Source: Owenia fusiformis (taxonomy: Eukaryota; Annelida; Polychaeta; Sabellida; Oweniidae). From it: DNA of 64,000 bases. Shown here piece by piece: positions 34,567-48,200 of this stretch. How positions within the stretch are numbered: position 1 is the first letter of the stretch; every line of letters starts with the position of its first letter. The DNA is taken from positions 19,453,564-19,517,563 of the forward strand of contig CAIIXF020000007.1 in NCBI GenBank assembly GCA_903813345.2. The letters are read 5' to 3'. The position numbers and the translations under genes are program-made. The notes below the pieces were generated by a model. It saw only the letters and a list, made by a program, of their open reading frames with translations. It did not search any database and was not told where the DNA came from.

Positions 34567-34720
34567 TATGCTATTCATAGAATTAATAAAATAGAAAAAC
34601 AGGTCTAGGACTACGGCATAAGTGACACAAAACTTGCCATCCAAATTAATACATTCTATTCTAAGGCCTCTTTTCTGCTTGAACAGTACTCCAACAAAAA
34701 TCCCAGTTACCTCCCCTTAA

Positions 34721-35004
34721 CCTCTTGAATACCCAGAATGACAGATATATCTGTCACAAATAAAATCCATTTGGGACCCAGAGCGACAGATATATCTGTC
34801 ACAGAATTTTTCACAAAAACTGCTTTAACTTTTATCCAATCTTCACAAATCATGGTTTAGAATGTATGTAATGGGTCTATGTTTACTATTCTTATGAAAT
34901 CAAATATCAAATATTGTGTTTTTAGATGTAAATATCCAGAAAACTAGGAGAAAATGAAAAATGCTCTGGTTTCAAACCCTTTTTAGAGGCTGGTATTCAA
35001 GAGG
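34721..35004. mobile_element. 284-bp piggyBac-like MITE
   Basis: TTAA target duplications at 34717-34720 and 35005-35008 flank inverted ends CCTCTTGAATACC. Inside, the palindrome GACAGATATATCTGTC occurs twice about 50 bp apart. TTAA targets with ends starting CC are typical of piggyBac elements. No coding capacity. Confidence 0.8.
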
Positions 35005-35951
35005 TTAAGCGGTTGAAGATACCGTTTAACAGTGGCGCACACGCATGATATATGAACACATGATCATACCCCAGAGTTTCCATGTCATATAAGTCGGGTT
35101 TAAGACAAATATAAAAGCATTATGTCAACTATAAAGTAGTTTAATTCGATGAAAACTAAAAATATCGAAATTACACCACCTTTGACATCTTTGATGCGAA
35201 GGTGACGGTCGTTACCTTCGCTTGATACTCACCAGTGAGCTTGAGATGTTTCTGGTGAAACAGAAAGATGTTACCTGTATGAGTATCAGATTGAATGATC
35301 GATGGGAGGGAGATATGGAAAAGGAGGCCTTGGAAGAACAGCACTTATCATAAATCATTTGTAAAATCAATCATATACGGTTTTTGATTTCGATTATTGA
35401 ATTTGGCAAGTTAAATGTCTCTAGCTTATTCTGAACTTATGGAGTGGCACACGATGTAATCAAAAAATCAAAATCTCTTAAAACGACAAATATGCATTAG
35501 CAACAAAAAACTGACAATATAATTAGCAACAGATAACTCCGATTTCTAAAACTCGAGATCTTCGAAAAATAAAAAATGGAGGTCTGTCTTGTCTAGGTTG
35601 ATTGGCAGTGAAGGGACTGTTAGAAACTATGATTATTGGAGAATCTAGTTCATAAATCATCTTATTGCACTATTATTACCACTCTTATACGAGCAGCTCT
35701 AAGTGTTTCTAAATGACAGAAAGGGAGGATTCATATGCCACTCCATATAGTGCATGGATACTACAATACCCGAAATGTTATGGGCTAGAAATAATTTTTC
35801 TAATAGGTTTAACTACTTCTGATGATAGATTTAGCAAGTTCAATTAGGGAAGGATTGAACGATTAAAAAATATCCATTTTCGTAGTCCATATTTTTTAGC
35901 GATGGTCGGTCGTTGCCATTATGTCGATCACTATCGGTATTTGTATGCTCT

Positions 35952-36253
35952 TTACTTGTGAGAACTTAGTATCACGCCGCCAGGGGATGCAGGTCTCCTT
36001 TCACTTTTATAATCCCAATCACCTGGGGCTAAGTGTGCATATTTATCAAGGGTCGTCAAAGGGATATCACCAAGGGCATCAACAGGCTCGTCTCTCCACG
36101 AAGATGCCTGTTTGTGGTAATTGTCCACAGCCTTTGCCTTAGTTAGACTCATGTCTCGGAAAGCATTTGTTACCAGGGCATCTATTTGGTCGACACGCAT
36201 TTGAAGGGTATCCATAGTATCAACATATTGATCTGGCCTACACTCCCCAGTAT
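35952..36253 (-). other. Polycystin exon 45: C-terminal tail and stop
   Basis: TGECRPDQYVDTMDTLQMRV followed by DQIDALVTNAFRDMS predicts an amphipathic, possibly coiled-coil helix. A charged tail ending VILSSHK and TAA (35954-35952) follows. Coiled-coil tails mediate PKD1-PKD2 pairing in relatives; here that is inferred. Confidence 0.8.
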
Positions 36254-39200
36254 CTAAATCATAAAAAATAGAAACTTGGCTTCTGTGCATAATTATCTAT
36301 TTTTCTGGGCTGTCTTTGTAAAATACTTTATCTCTAACCAAAAATATCCATGACCAATGTTATTAAACCGGTGTATACATGCAAAATATTTATTGTTAAA
36401 CTTCACATGAATTTAAATAGGGAATGTGACCTTATTTATATATTTGTCTTCACATGAAAACCATGACGTAGGTATAACACAAGCGAAGACAATTATATCT
36501 CCCGAGGGACAAAAATTCACCGCTATTAATTGTGTGCATCATATTAAGTCTCCACAACAGCTGCCAGCCAGTGAGCAAGAAATACATTTGAGTTTAAAAT
36601 ACATGTAAGGATTGGAAGGATGATACAAATTGCTACCGGCATAAAACTAAATTTTAAATGATTTCGAATATTACCATCTTGTGTTTGCTTGATTCCTACA
36701 GCGTCCTTGATTTTGCGGATGATAAATGGAACCATTTGTATGTCATCATATCCATCTAGCTTCATTTGTTGAGCCATGCTTCTGCCCTCAGTGATTATAC
36801 CAACAATGATATTAACCTTAGAAAAGAAATTGTCAAAAGTTCATATTTTAGTATATTAACATTCAAGTGTGATAGGATTTTGGGCAATGAATATTTATTG
36901 AACTGTTACCAGCAGGGTCATTGCCAAAATGCTATTTTTTAATCAGTTGGTTTGTTTTATAAAATACACGCATACAGTGAATAAACAGGGTTGAGGAAAA
37001 TCGCCTTCCGGCATTTCATGTCCCTATATGAAAATAAAAAACAAGCAAACAAGAAGTTAAAGAAGTCATTACACTTGTATGACACATAGTTTTCAGTTTT
37101 ATTTATAAACATCCACAAAAATACATAATTGAAACATTTTGTCGAGGCACCTGCGTCATATCAGTAGTAAGCTAATATCTCATTTTCACCTAACAAGTTG
37201 CAATTATTGTAAATGAAGCTCGGTTAGATTATCAGGATTTCTGATCTCTCAGTGTCAGATCCAAATTAGACTGAATGATCTTTGAAAAATTTCTGACTAA
37301 CAAATAAAAGAATGATATTGAGTGTAAATAAAAAGGAAAGTTTAAGTGATTGGAATTTTCAGTATATGAAATCCTCTCCGCAATAATATGTAATGGTACA
37401 TTTGAACGCAGGATATCGTAGAAACATCTAAATTTTTGGTAATAAGATGGATGGAAAATAAACAAATGAGTCTTACAATGATGAAGAAGACAAACACCAT
37501 ATACGAAATGAAGAAACAAGGTCCGATGATCTTGTGGGAGTCTTTGAGTTCATCAAAATCTATCTTCCCCAACATCATGGAGTACAGCATTACAACTGAT
37601 CGACCAAAGCTCGAAAACCCATATGACCTACAATTAATGATAGATATGCATTCTAGGTGGCTGGTATATATTTTCCAATTGTCTCAGGAATGTGAGAAGA
37701 ACTAGAATTTGATATATTCATGAAACTATTAAAGATTGGATAAAACGCAATCATCAAAATCATTGATCTGTATCATTAACCCGAAAATATATATGGCTAT
37801 ATCAGAAACTTGAATTCATACCCGGCTGCAAACGCTATATTTCCCATCGATGCAAAAGCCATGAATATGATGACTAACGTCACAGAAAATCCCGCCAAGT
37901 CTTTGGCACAGCAACGCATGGTCATGTTCAGTAAGGCTATATGTGGATTAAAACGCAGGAGTCTAAGGAACTTGATGTTAACAACGAAAGCGATGATTCC
38001 AACCAAAGCAGTAAACAGCTCATCATATAAACTCAACTCAGAAAAGCTGACACTTTTGTCTGAAACACAAAAAAACATATAATATTCACGTCATAAATAC
38101 TTGTATTCTACATGTATGTATGATTTGGCTAATACACATTTGAAAAAATAAAACCGGAAATTAATCAACTAATTATTTCAGTTTATTCCTTTTGTTCATA
38201 CAAACTCAAATGCTAAGATGATACTACAGGGTGGTTAAAAATTCTAGTACCTTTATTATCTGCTATTTCTCTCATGACTAGACGGACATATATCATCCTG
38301 CCAATAAACATACAAACGGCCATATAACTTGTTGTAAGGCCAAATATATCTATGAGATTCCAAAGCTGTTTGAAATAACTTCTGCCTTGTTTTCGTATCT
38401 GCTTCACCATGACAACAGTTATGTAAATCAGGTAGATAGCATACACCAGCTCTGCTATTAGAACTAGAGTGCTGTTACTGTCAATACCTGAAACATTGTA
38501 AGAATCGTTTGAAAACGGATCACTACAACAAAAGAGGAAAACAAATTTTATTCATGGTAAAGTATTAAAATGTCACTTAAAATATCAAACTTCCACCTGC
38601 CAGACATTGTTGAAGACGACAATCATGCTAGATTCGCAATTTCATTCACAAAATACGAAAACAAAGTAATAAAATCAACTCTTCAATATTTCCCTGCATA
38701 TAAACAGGTCAAATGTCAAATGGAATACTAACCTTCATATATCATGAATGACGTGATTCGTGGGGCAGGCAGGGTACTTCCAGTTGCCGGAAACTCAACG
38801 CAATATTCCACAAATGCAAATAAATTCACATTCGGATTGTAGATGGTAAGCTCCAAGAACACTGCCCTTGTGTAATAATCAATCCAATCATGTTGCTTTA
38901 TTTTTCGCACGATTGTAATGGCGTTCCTTATTGACCTACCCAACTCCTGTACATATCCACCCCCACCATATGTACCCATTGCTCCTGTATACGGCACTGC
39001 CTACAAATATCACCCGCTTGTGTGTTACTTTTTGAAAGTTTTTTTTCCAAAAAATCGGGTAACTTTTTAACGGACATGTTAAGAGTGATTTTCGTGTTCA
39101 TCCGTTCGTGTTCATTAATTTTAGGTGCCTTTTTTGAATTATAACTTAAACAAAATCGGGTAAAAAATTGTAAAAATTATGGTTTTATAAGTGTCGTTGT

Positions 39201-42200
39201 AGGTAAAGCTTCTGCATAAGGGACCATAGGTTGTATTCAAAATAGTGTGTCAATATCATATTCTTGAAAAATCGATGAATGTATCTTACTATGAACTTTT
39301 AGACATCTTAGTATATACAAGATGTAGTAGGCATCAAATAACACTTCTGTCAAATTTATTTATAATCAAATCTATATATGAAAAATTTACCTTTAGGTCT
39401 GTTGCATCTCGATATGTGTATGCAGCATCAATGGGTGATGGCCCGATAGTTCCATTACTTGTCAACTCAGTAAACCAACCAGGAAAGAAATCTTTATTTT
39501 CTTCATCAGTATAGCTATACTCCTTGTTACATTCAATCATAATGTCTTTTGCTTCTGTTGCTGGACTACAAAGGGCTTGAAAAACAACAGAACAACATTT
39601 TGTCAGGTGATAGTTATTACCTGGACATGGCATTCACGTTTAGTCTTGCTACAATACCTTGTGACCCCCAAAAGGTGTTTAGTCAAGTAGAGGGGGAGGG
39701 TGGAGGGGGGGGGGCAAAGAGGCTTTTAGCTAAACGTATCAACTGTCAGAGAAGATGAAATGGGGAAAAATTTATTTTCTGTTGTTTGGATATCATTACA
39801 CAAGACGAGGTTTTTTACAACACTATTTCAAGTTTTCGGGATCTTCCTAATATTGATGGCATCAGCTTGTACAGTTCTTACCAGGTTTTACTCTAACTTG
39901 TCGAAGTCGTGGGACGCCAACTCTAAAATTCTCGTGGTCATCTAAATATTTATGCTCCCTTACAGAAGGTGCATCGCCATTGTAATTAGCACCCGCGTAC
40001 AGTGCTGGTAATGCCGTGAGCTCAAGCCATTGGTAAAACGAATGGCCAGAATTAACTAGATGAATCCGAGGGGCAGGCCAGGCACCAGCCAAACTACCAT
40101 AGAGATTACCATTGAGCCTGTATATATTAATGTCTTTCGAACCAAATGCAATGAAGGAAACCAACAAAATGACCAGAAAATATAAACAGATTTCTTTCAG
40201 GATTGCCCACATGTTTAGTTCTTGCTGTCGCTTTGCTCTCATCGCTTCAAGTCTTCTTTGACTTATAGGTTTAGGTGCTTGTGGTCGGTGTTGTTTTCCT
40301 GAAAAAAATAGACTAGCATTGATAATGTCTATTGGAGACATCTACATTGCTCATACATCATTCATTTATATCGTAGCTGATAATGCATTACATACAGCAT
40401 ATTTGTATCTAGTTCTAATTAACCTACTTGTACCAATCGCATTATTATCGAGATTCAGCACGAAAGGCAGTACAACGGGTCATACATAACATTTGTAATT
40501 ACTTACTAGCATCGCCCAACTGTTCTAGAATTTCTTCATCCAATTCAGCCGTGGCATTTTTTCTTTTTTCGTCCTCGGAAAGCTCATCTCCTTCCACTTT
40601 TTTAAATATCCAAGCCACCATGCTCGCAATAAAGAATATCTGGAATACCATGTGACCTTATTGTAAATCTCAAACATACGCAATCAAAAAAGCAATCATT
40701 TCCATAATCACCGTTGATAATGATGTTAATAAAATAACAAGGAAACAAGTCGCAATGTGTCCAAATAGGGTTTCACTTATAGTTCAATGAAAAATTCATA
40801 CCTTATTTAATTTGTAGGGTGAATTTCTATCCATAAAACATTTGGAACAATATCGATGATTGAAATTCTGCTGATATTTTACCTTAATTGGCTGGATAAC
40901 AAGCGTGGATTGCAAAGTGGATAGCAACACCGATGTTAACCATTCTTCGGACTTTTCCTTGCCCCATTCCAAACTGTAGAGAAGCACGAAGAATCCGGGT
41001 AACGCAATGGCCAGGATGGCTAACACCCATGCGATATATATACACCAGTAGGGGAATTGTATTTTGCTTATTTTCTTCATTTTGTTAGATTTGGTTTCAG
41101 ATTTATTTTGTATGTTTTCACCATCCTCCAAATATTTTTTTGCTGGCGCTAAAAAACAAAAGTAATGACATATATAATTGTGGTATACATGCGTACGTAC
41201 CTTGTAGTCTTAAAATTCTCATAATATTTAGTTGCTAAGTAGGATACAAGTCAATGATTTACCATAAGCTGTGATAGACAATCCTTTAAAAAAGTATTGA
41301 TGCATATGTGAATGTTGGCATAAGTGTCAAGTATAATCTTGGAAACCAGGAATAATTTCAAAACTAAAATGTAATTAATATGTTGAAAATGCAAGCAGTA
41401 AAGGTTTTCACCTTACAATTTTGAAATGAAATAGATAAAGTAAAGTTTACCTTTCTTATTAACTGGTTCTTTTGAATCAACGTTTTTCAATGTCGACTCA
41501 ATCAGTGACTTCTTGGGTGCAGCTCTTCTAAACAGTGTTACAATGATCATATTGATTGGAAAAACAGTTAGATTTCCAATCAAGGATATCCAGAGCTGAG
41601 ATATTGTGAAGACGAATGGTCCCAGTCTTAACGCTTGATCTTGGGTAACAGTCTCGTCACTCCTGAAAGCAACAGTTGGAATGTAATAGGTCTACATTGA
41701 TATGAGCATTCCTAGCTTGAATATAGATATGAATAGTACCTGCTACTATTAATATTTAAAAATTGTGTTGCCATAACGTAGCAATCAAATCGTCAGCCGA
41801 CTGCCTGTATTTGAATTCGCAAATGCTAGCTAAGAAAGCTTAATGACCATAGCCTTCTTATAAAATGAATTCATAAATCATAATAATTTTTCAATTATTG
41901 AGGAGAATAGCAGTGCATCTTCACAATATTTCGGGAAGTGTGAAGAACTTTGAAAATAGTTCATTTGTGACACAGGCATTCACCCAAAATAAAATAAAAA
42001 GAAATATTTGTTTTATTATTCACTCTTACATCCCCTGCTGTTTTGTATTGTCATCATTATTTACAAATGGACGTCGATATAGGCACTGTAATTCCATGAT
42101 AACATCAAGGTGAATAATTTTGCAATAATTTTATATTCTAGGAAATTACACAATCTATTGAGCTATATGATTATTGTAAGTGTCAAGTCATCTTTCGACC

Positions 42201-45200
42201 AATCAGTATGCACCTGTACCACATGCCATAAGTGTCAAGTCATATATCAACCAATCAGTACGCACCTATACCACATGACATAAGTGTCAAGTCATCTTTC
42301 ATCTAATTAGTACGCACCTATACCACATGACATAAGTGTCAAGTCATCTTTCATCTAATTAGTACGCACCTGTACCACATGACATAAGTGTAAAGTCATA
42401 TATCAACCAATCAGTACGCACCTGTACCACATGGCATAAGTGTCAAATTCAATATCAACCAATCAGTACGCACCCGTACCACATGACATAAGTGTACAGT
42501 CATATATCAACCGATCTGTACGCACCTGTACCACATGTTTTAAGTGCCAAGTCATATTTCAACCAATCAGTACGCACCTGTACTACATAACATATTTGTC
42601 AAGTCATATTTCATCTAATTAGTACGCACCTGTATTACATAGTACAAGTGTCAAGTCATATATATTTGGAAATCAGTACGCACCTGTACCACATGGCATT
42701 TGCAATCATTGTACAGAATAAGATTGAAATGCAGCATGTTATTCTCTGTGCCCGAGTGAAATTGCTTCTAGTAGGCCTTGACACCACAGACAACCACAGA
42801 TGATCATCGGTGGCATTTTTACGGGATGAAGCAAAAAAAAGATGATTGAATCCTTTAATTTCAGCTTCAGAAGCAACCTGGAAAGTCCTATCAATTAAAC
42901 CATCTGCCTCTTCAAGGGCTAACCACGATCCGCACAAAAAGAATGCTCTAGAAAGTAGAAACGTGAAAACAACTTATTGAAGAGTTATGATATGTATTCT
43001 TACTTATTGGACTAATTTTTCTTTAATTGTTTTCTTTAATTGCTTTTGCATATGTTCTACAACACATTCAACGTACCGACTATTAGTTTGTATGTCTTCA
43101 ACAACAATCTTATCCACGAACCAACTCTTGTAAGATGCGCTACCGGAGTTATCATGCCACACTCTCAATGTGTCTAGCTCGCCAAGGCATTCACTTGTGG
43201 TCAGCAGGTAGTAGTGTACACTACCTCTTTTTAGCATCTACACAACGATAACAGAAAGGTGAAGCCATGCGTTTCTAAGAGAATATGTACGTGAACGTGT
43301 GATCTTATGCCTACTAGAAATACCTGTTCCTTTCTCAATTATAATTATTGTTCCTCGTATCTTTATACTCAAATGGGCAAGTTAAAAATACGATGGGGGA
43401 TTAATCCCCAGAGGTATAATTCAACACGTTCACGTACACATTCGATCTGTAATATGCACGTAGCACTCCGTGTAGTATAGGGTGCAGACACTTCATTAAA
43501 CCGTTTTCAATACATGAATTGTTCACCGATTACCCTGAAAATGTCGGCCCAACATAAAAATTTAAGTTAACAAACTAATTTCACAACGATGTTGTTCACA
43601 TATGATATATGCAAATTGAATCCAGGGTATAAAATTCGAATTATGCCTACTTCGTGTTTTCCGTCTCGAAGGTAGCGTACACCTGTATCTCCATCTGAGC
43701 CTGACAGGACAAACGAGATCTTGGACATGGTTGCTGAGCCACTTCTTAGACCAGTATTCACAGTGATTAAATAACAATAAGTCTCAGTCACACAATTGTC
43801 AAGCAGAGGACGAACACCCCACTTGAAAAAGCAAGCAACTTATAAGATAATGTGTTAAGAATATCATCTGTATTTTATATATTTTTTTCATATAAATGTA
43901 GACTTGTATGTAAAATACACTTTCCCAGGCTATGAAATGCCGCGGATGTTCAAAACTAGTTATGAAATGAAAAATGATTCGATGCTCGTTCTTATCCATC
44001 AGGGTCTATTTTACCAGGGTCACAAGTCACATATGCTAAAACAGTACTTTGATGATGAAGTGTAAAATTCTTGTAATTATCAAAATATAAAACTGCAAAT
44101 AAAATCTCGAGTACCTTTTCTATATCCTTTTTATCCTCCCTACGTGCCCATATTAAGATGAGTACATAAATCACTATCATAACAATAAGCGTGGCGAATA
44201 CAGCTGGGTTAGACAATAACCGGGTACCAAACTCGCTGAACACTGCCTTAAAGTTGATGGTGTTAACTTTTGGTAAAGTTACTCCTCCCGAGAATGATCC
44301 GATGTCTCGATTGGCTTTTTTACATTTACAAATTGTTTTAATTGGTGTTGACTTCGGAGATACCTGAAATTATATAACTGAAATTATCTATATTTAATAC
44401 GGCAACTTAAGAAGTAACCATAATTGCTTTTGATTGCATAAATTGATGCAGCTACATAACAAAGCAGTGCAGAAATTACACTACAAAACAAGGTAGAGGA
44501 GAAGCACTCCTCACTCACGTACTGTCCAAAAATATATTACAATAAAGGCGCGGTGGTGGCTTCTTTATCCAGATACCCTTCAAAGGAAGATCATAAACTG
44601 GAGGTTGTTGGTTATGGAACAGCATTTGACCTAAGCAATTGCATTGCTGGTATGTGATTTTGAGGTTTCACCCTCTTTAGATTTACAAAGTATTGTATGT
44701 CTTCTCTGCTAGCATATTTTTAGTAATTTGAAGGAATATTTTATTATGGACAAACGGGTTGGCAGAGGCAATAAGTGGAAAATCATGGAAGCAAATTTAA
44801 ACAAATGATACTGATGATTTTTTCCTTTCAATAAAAAAATTGCCAATTGTATAACATCTCTAACGTTTAACCAATACTGTATTGTAAATTTGTAAAATGT
44901 ATGTTTACCATGTAACTGTATTGTAATTGTTTTTTGCAATTGCTTTGACATGATATGCTTATTCTTTGAAATAAAAAAAATTCCCATTCTATGTTTTGTA
45001 GATTTGATTTATCCCTTTTCTTGATTCTCAAATCCAGTATCGAATTCAAAACTTAAATGCATGGTGCATGCTTTCATTCATATATAATGATTCCTAAAAA
45101 TGTGCCTTACCTTACAGTTTGATGAATCCCAAGCTTCCTCTTTGGAGTTCCATGCCCTACATCTGCTAGTGGACACAGATGCTGTGACATTAGGCTGGGT

Positions 45201-48200
45201 GCCATTCAACGAGCTTGGGCCTATATCTGGTATGCTATGACGAACATCTAAAATTCGGAGAACCGTTATTAACATATATAGGAATGGTAATATAAGTACG
45301 GCGTTGTGTTTTACAGTGTTGCCTATACCTTATGACATTTTTTATTTACTAATTCTTTTATACATGCACTTACTTGGCTTCAGCATCAAGCTATCACCAT
45401 TTGACATAGTGAGGTCAAGCTTCTGTAAATCATTAACAGCTTTTCTTAGTGTATCTACGTGTTCCTGCCTTGGTTCTAATATGACAAAGGTTACAATGAC
45501 GCTGCCTGGAATGAAATAAAAACCTCTGAGGAAGTTATAATTATTGTTCAGGAGACATCTCTTATCCACATTTAACCTGGGTACAAAGGTCAGTTTAAAA
45601 GTAACAACGATCTTTTCAGAAGCTAAGCCAAACGAATGGAAATTGTATTTTCCATTTGTTTATATACATTTCCAATATCAAAACTGTAACCATATAAACG
45701 GTAAAAAGTCAACGTGATTGACATGAATATTATTTCTCTTAATAGTTGCCCATACCTTGAACCACTTTAAGGTCGTGAATCTTATGCTCATGGACATTTA
45801 ATTTCTCTGCTAAACCTTTCCTGATATCTTTTAACATGTTTTCTTTTCCAAGTTTTTTCTCCATTTCTTCAAAATCATTAAGGAATATTATCTTAATTGG
45901 ATCCGAGACATCTGGAATGAGACAACAGTATTACTTAATTAATATCAAATTGGTGACATCTAGGCTAACGTTCAATTACCTCTGTTAAGGGTAATATATA
46001 TATTATAGCATTCAATAGAAAAAGAAACAAGTGTATCAATTGGCTGTGGCCTCCATTGTGTAGTGTAAGGATATTTTGCAAATACCCTGGAACGAAATGT
46101 ATAGTTTGCTTCATAACCAGACATGTATAATTCTGCTTTATAACCAACTAATTATAATGATTTTTGTCACAGTGTTGCGACAGCCAATCAGATTGATTAA
46201 TCGGGGAAATGCTAACTGCTTATCGCAGGGGGAAAAAAGAAAGAATATATTCTGGATTTCGAAGCCCTGTGATCGGAGGATGCCATTGTGTAGTGTAAGG
46301 ATATTTTGCAAATACCCTGAAACGAAATGTATAGTTTGCTTCATAACCAGACATGTATAATTCTGCTTTATAACCAACTAATTATAATGATTTTTGTCAC
46401 AGTGTTGGGACAGCCAATCAGATTGATTAATCGGGGAAATGCTAACTGCTTATCGCAGGGGGAAAAAAGAAAGAATATATTCTGGATTTCGAAGCCCTGT
46501 GATCGGAGGATGCCATTGTGTAGTGTAAGGATATTTTGCAAATACCCTGAAACGAAATGTATAGTTTGCATCATAACCAAACATGTATAATTCTGCTTTA
46601 TCATCAACCAATTATAATTGTGCTTGTATGCATATTTACCAACTGCCTTGTAACCAAATGTATAATTGCTTGTAGTATTAGCCACTTCTTCGGGGAGAAT
46701 AAGTTGATATTTTGAAAGTGTTGGCTCATCAGCGGATGTGGGCATAATGACATCATGGTGATCATATAATGTTTCTCTTGGTTTGTCTGAATCCAATGTC
46801 ACATCCCATTTGATGAATATCTACAAAAAATACAATTGATATATGGTACTCATAAAAAAATAAAACATTCATTGGTTTGTAATTGTCTCCATAATTACAA
46901 TTGATATATAGTGCTTATCAAAACAAAAAAACTAAACTGAATGAATACCTTCATTCTACAAATACAATTGATATATTATAGTTCTTATCAAAAAAGAACA
47001 TTGATTTGTAACGGTCCAAATCCAATGTCACACCCCACTTAATGAATATCTACATTCTACAAATTCAATTGATATCTAAAAATGCAACTGATATACAGTG
47101 CCTATCAAATCAACGAAACAAGTATTTGATTATTCAACTAAAAAAATAAATATATATATACTATATGATATACTCTTAGTACCTTTACGCAAGCTAGCCC
47201 AATTCAAATCTAAATGCCTACCTCATAAACGAGGGTATCGTTCTCAGGGTTCAGATTTAGAATTATTGCAGTTGAAAGTTCTGTTAGCTCTATCTGGACA
47301 TATTCCAGCCCAGTTTCAGGATCAGGGTTGAACGTTGTTGGGGGAAATTGCTCTACCTGTAATTAGAGAAAAGGCAATATAGTAGCACTATGTTGAGTAT
47401 ATGAGCCCTACTGGGCTTCAGGTAATATGTATTTTTCAATGTCTGTTCATTAACTAATTATTTTTAATATTTACATTTTAGTAATTCTGATCAGTTCACA
47501 CTTGGCTACTAATCATTGTAACCCATTTAATTCTAAGAAATCTTAAATAATGTTGAATCTTTACTACTGGTTATACTTCTACCTCATAAGCAGTTTTGTA
47601 TACTTTCACATATATACCTTCAATTGCAATAGATCTAGTGAATAATATATAGAGCTTACCGGATATTTTGTTGGTATTTCAATACTTAAATTGTTAACTT
47701 CAACGTCGTATCCCGATTCATCCTTCACGTTCAGGAGGGTCAATGGGTCATTGGCAACCGAGCTGGAGTTCTCTGCATAACTGAATATGTTTGAAGCCAA
47801 AAACGAAAGCTGAAAGTAAAATATATCTTCTTAAAAAATAATGCGGTATATTTGTCATATGAAAGTGAAAATAAGACCGGAACGTGGCAAAAAGTATTTC
47901 CCTATTTCATGAAATATCGTAGAAATCCTTATAACCATATATAACAGATAAATTATATAAATCCATGGATCGCCCATTTCTAAGATATACAATAAAATGT
48001 TTCCCTCCTTGACAAAAAAACTTAAATTGCTATTATCTGATCGTACAAGTATTACTAAAATTGAACATCTATGTTGGTCATGTGATAACTATTATCATGC
48101 TCGTAGTAATGAGGATTTACTATCCCAAACAAAACCTAAAAGCATTGTCCAATAGACTAGATGCGAGTAGAAGTAATCTTGATTTACGTCATTTAATATT

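Larger units (their letters stand above)
31700..35951. other. Gene-free region between the DUF3419 and polycystin genes
   Basis: Apart from the repeats listed separately, no coding exon was found. At 32,565-32,660 there is a degenerate direct repeat of GACCCATTTTnAAAAT. A frame at 34,000-34,320 (106 codons) looks membrane-like only because it is T-rich, and it runs into a MITE. Confidence 0.6.

Noticed and set aside
37810-38082. 90-codon plus-strand frame
   Set aside because: It is the reverse-strand shadow of the polycystin channel exon 38059-37822.
42181-42700. CRISPR-like regular array
   Set aside because: Units are contiguous 52-bp tandem copies without unique spacers, in an animal gene intron; it is a minisatellite.
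44709-45049. Minus-strand frames between polycystin exons 30 and 31
   Set aside because: The exon 45247-45111 joins exon 44363-44115 in frame to complete the GPS; the frames between are intronic and AT-rich.
46076-46590. Several long open frames on both strands
   Set aside because: They are read-through of the 230-bp tandem repeat, repeating the same peptide in each unit; the true polycystin exon ends at 46640.
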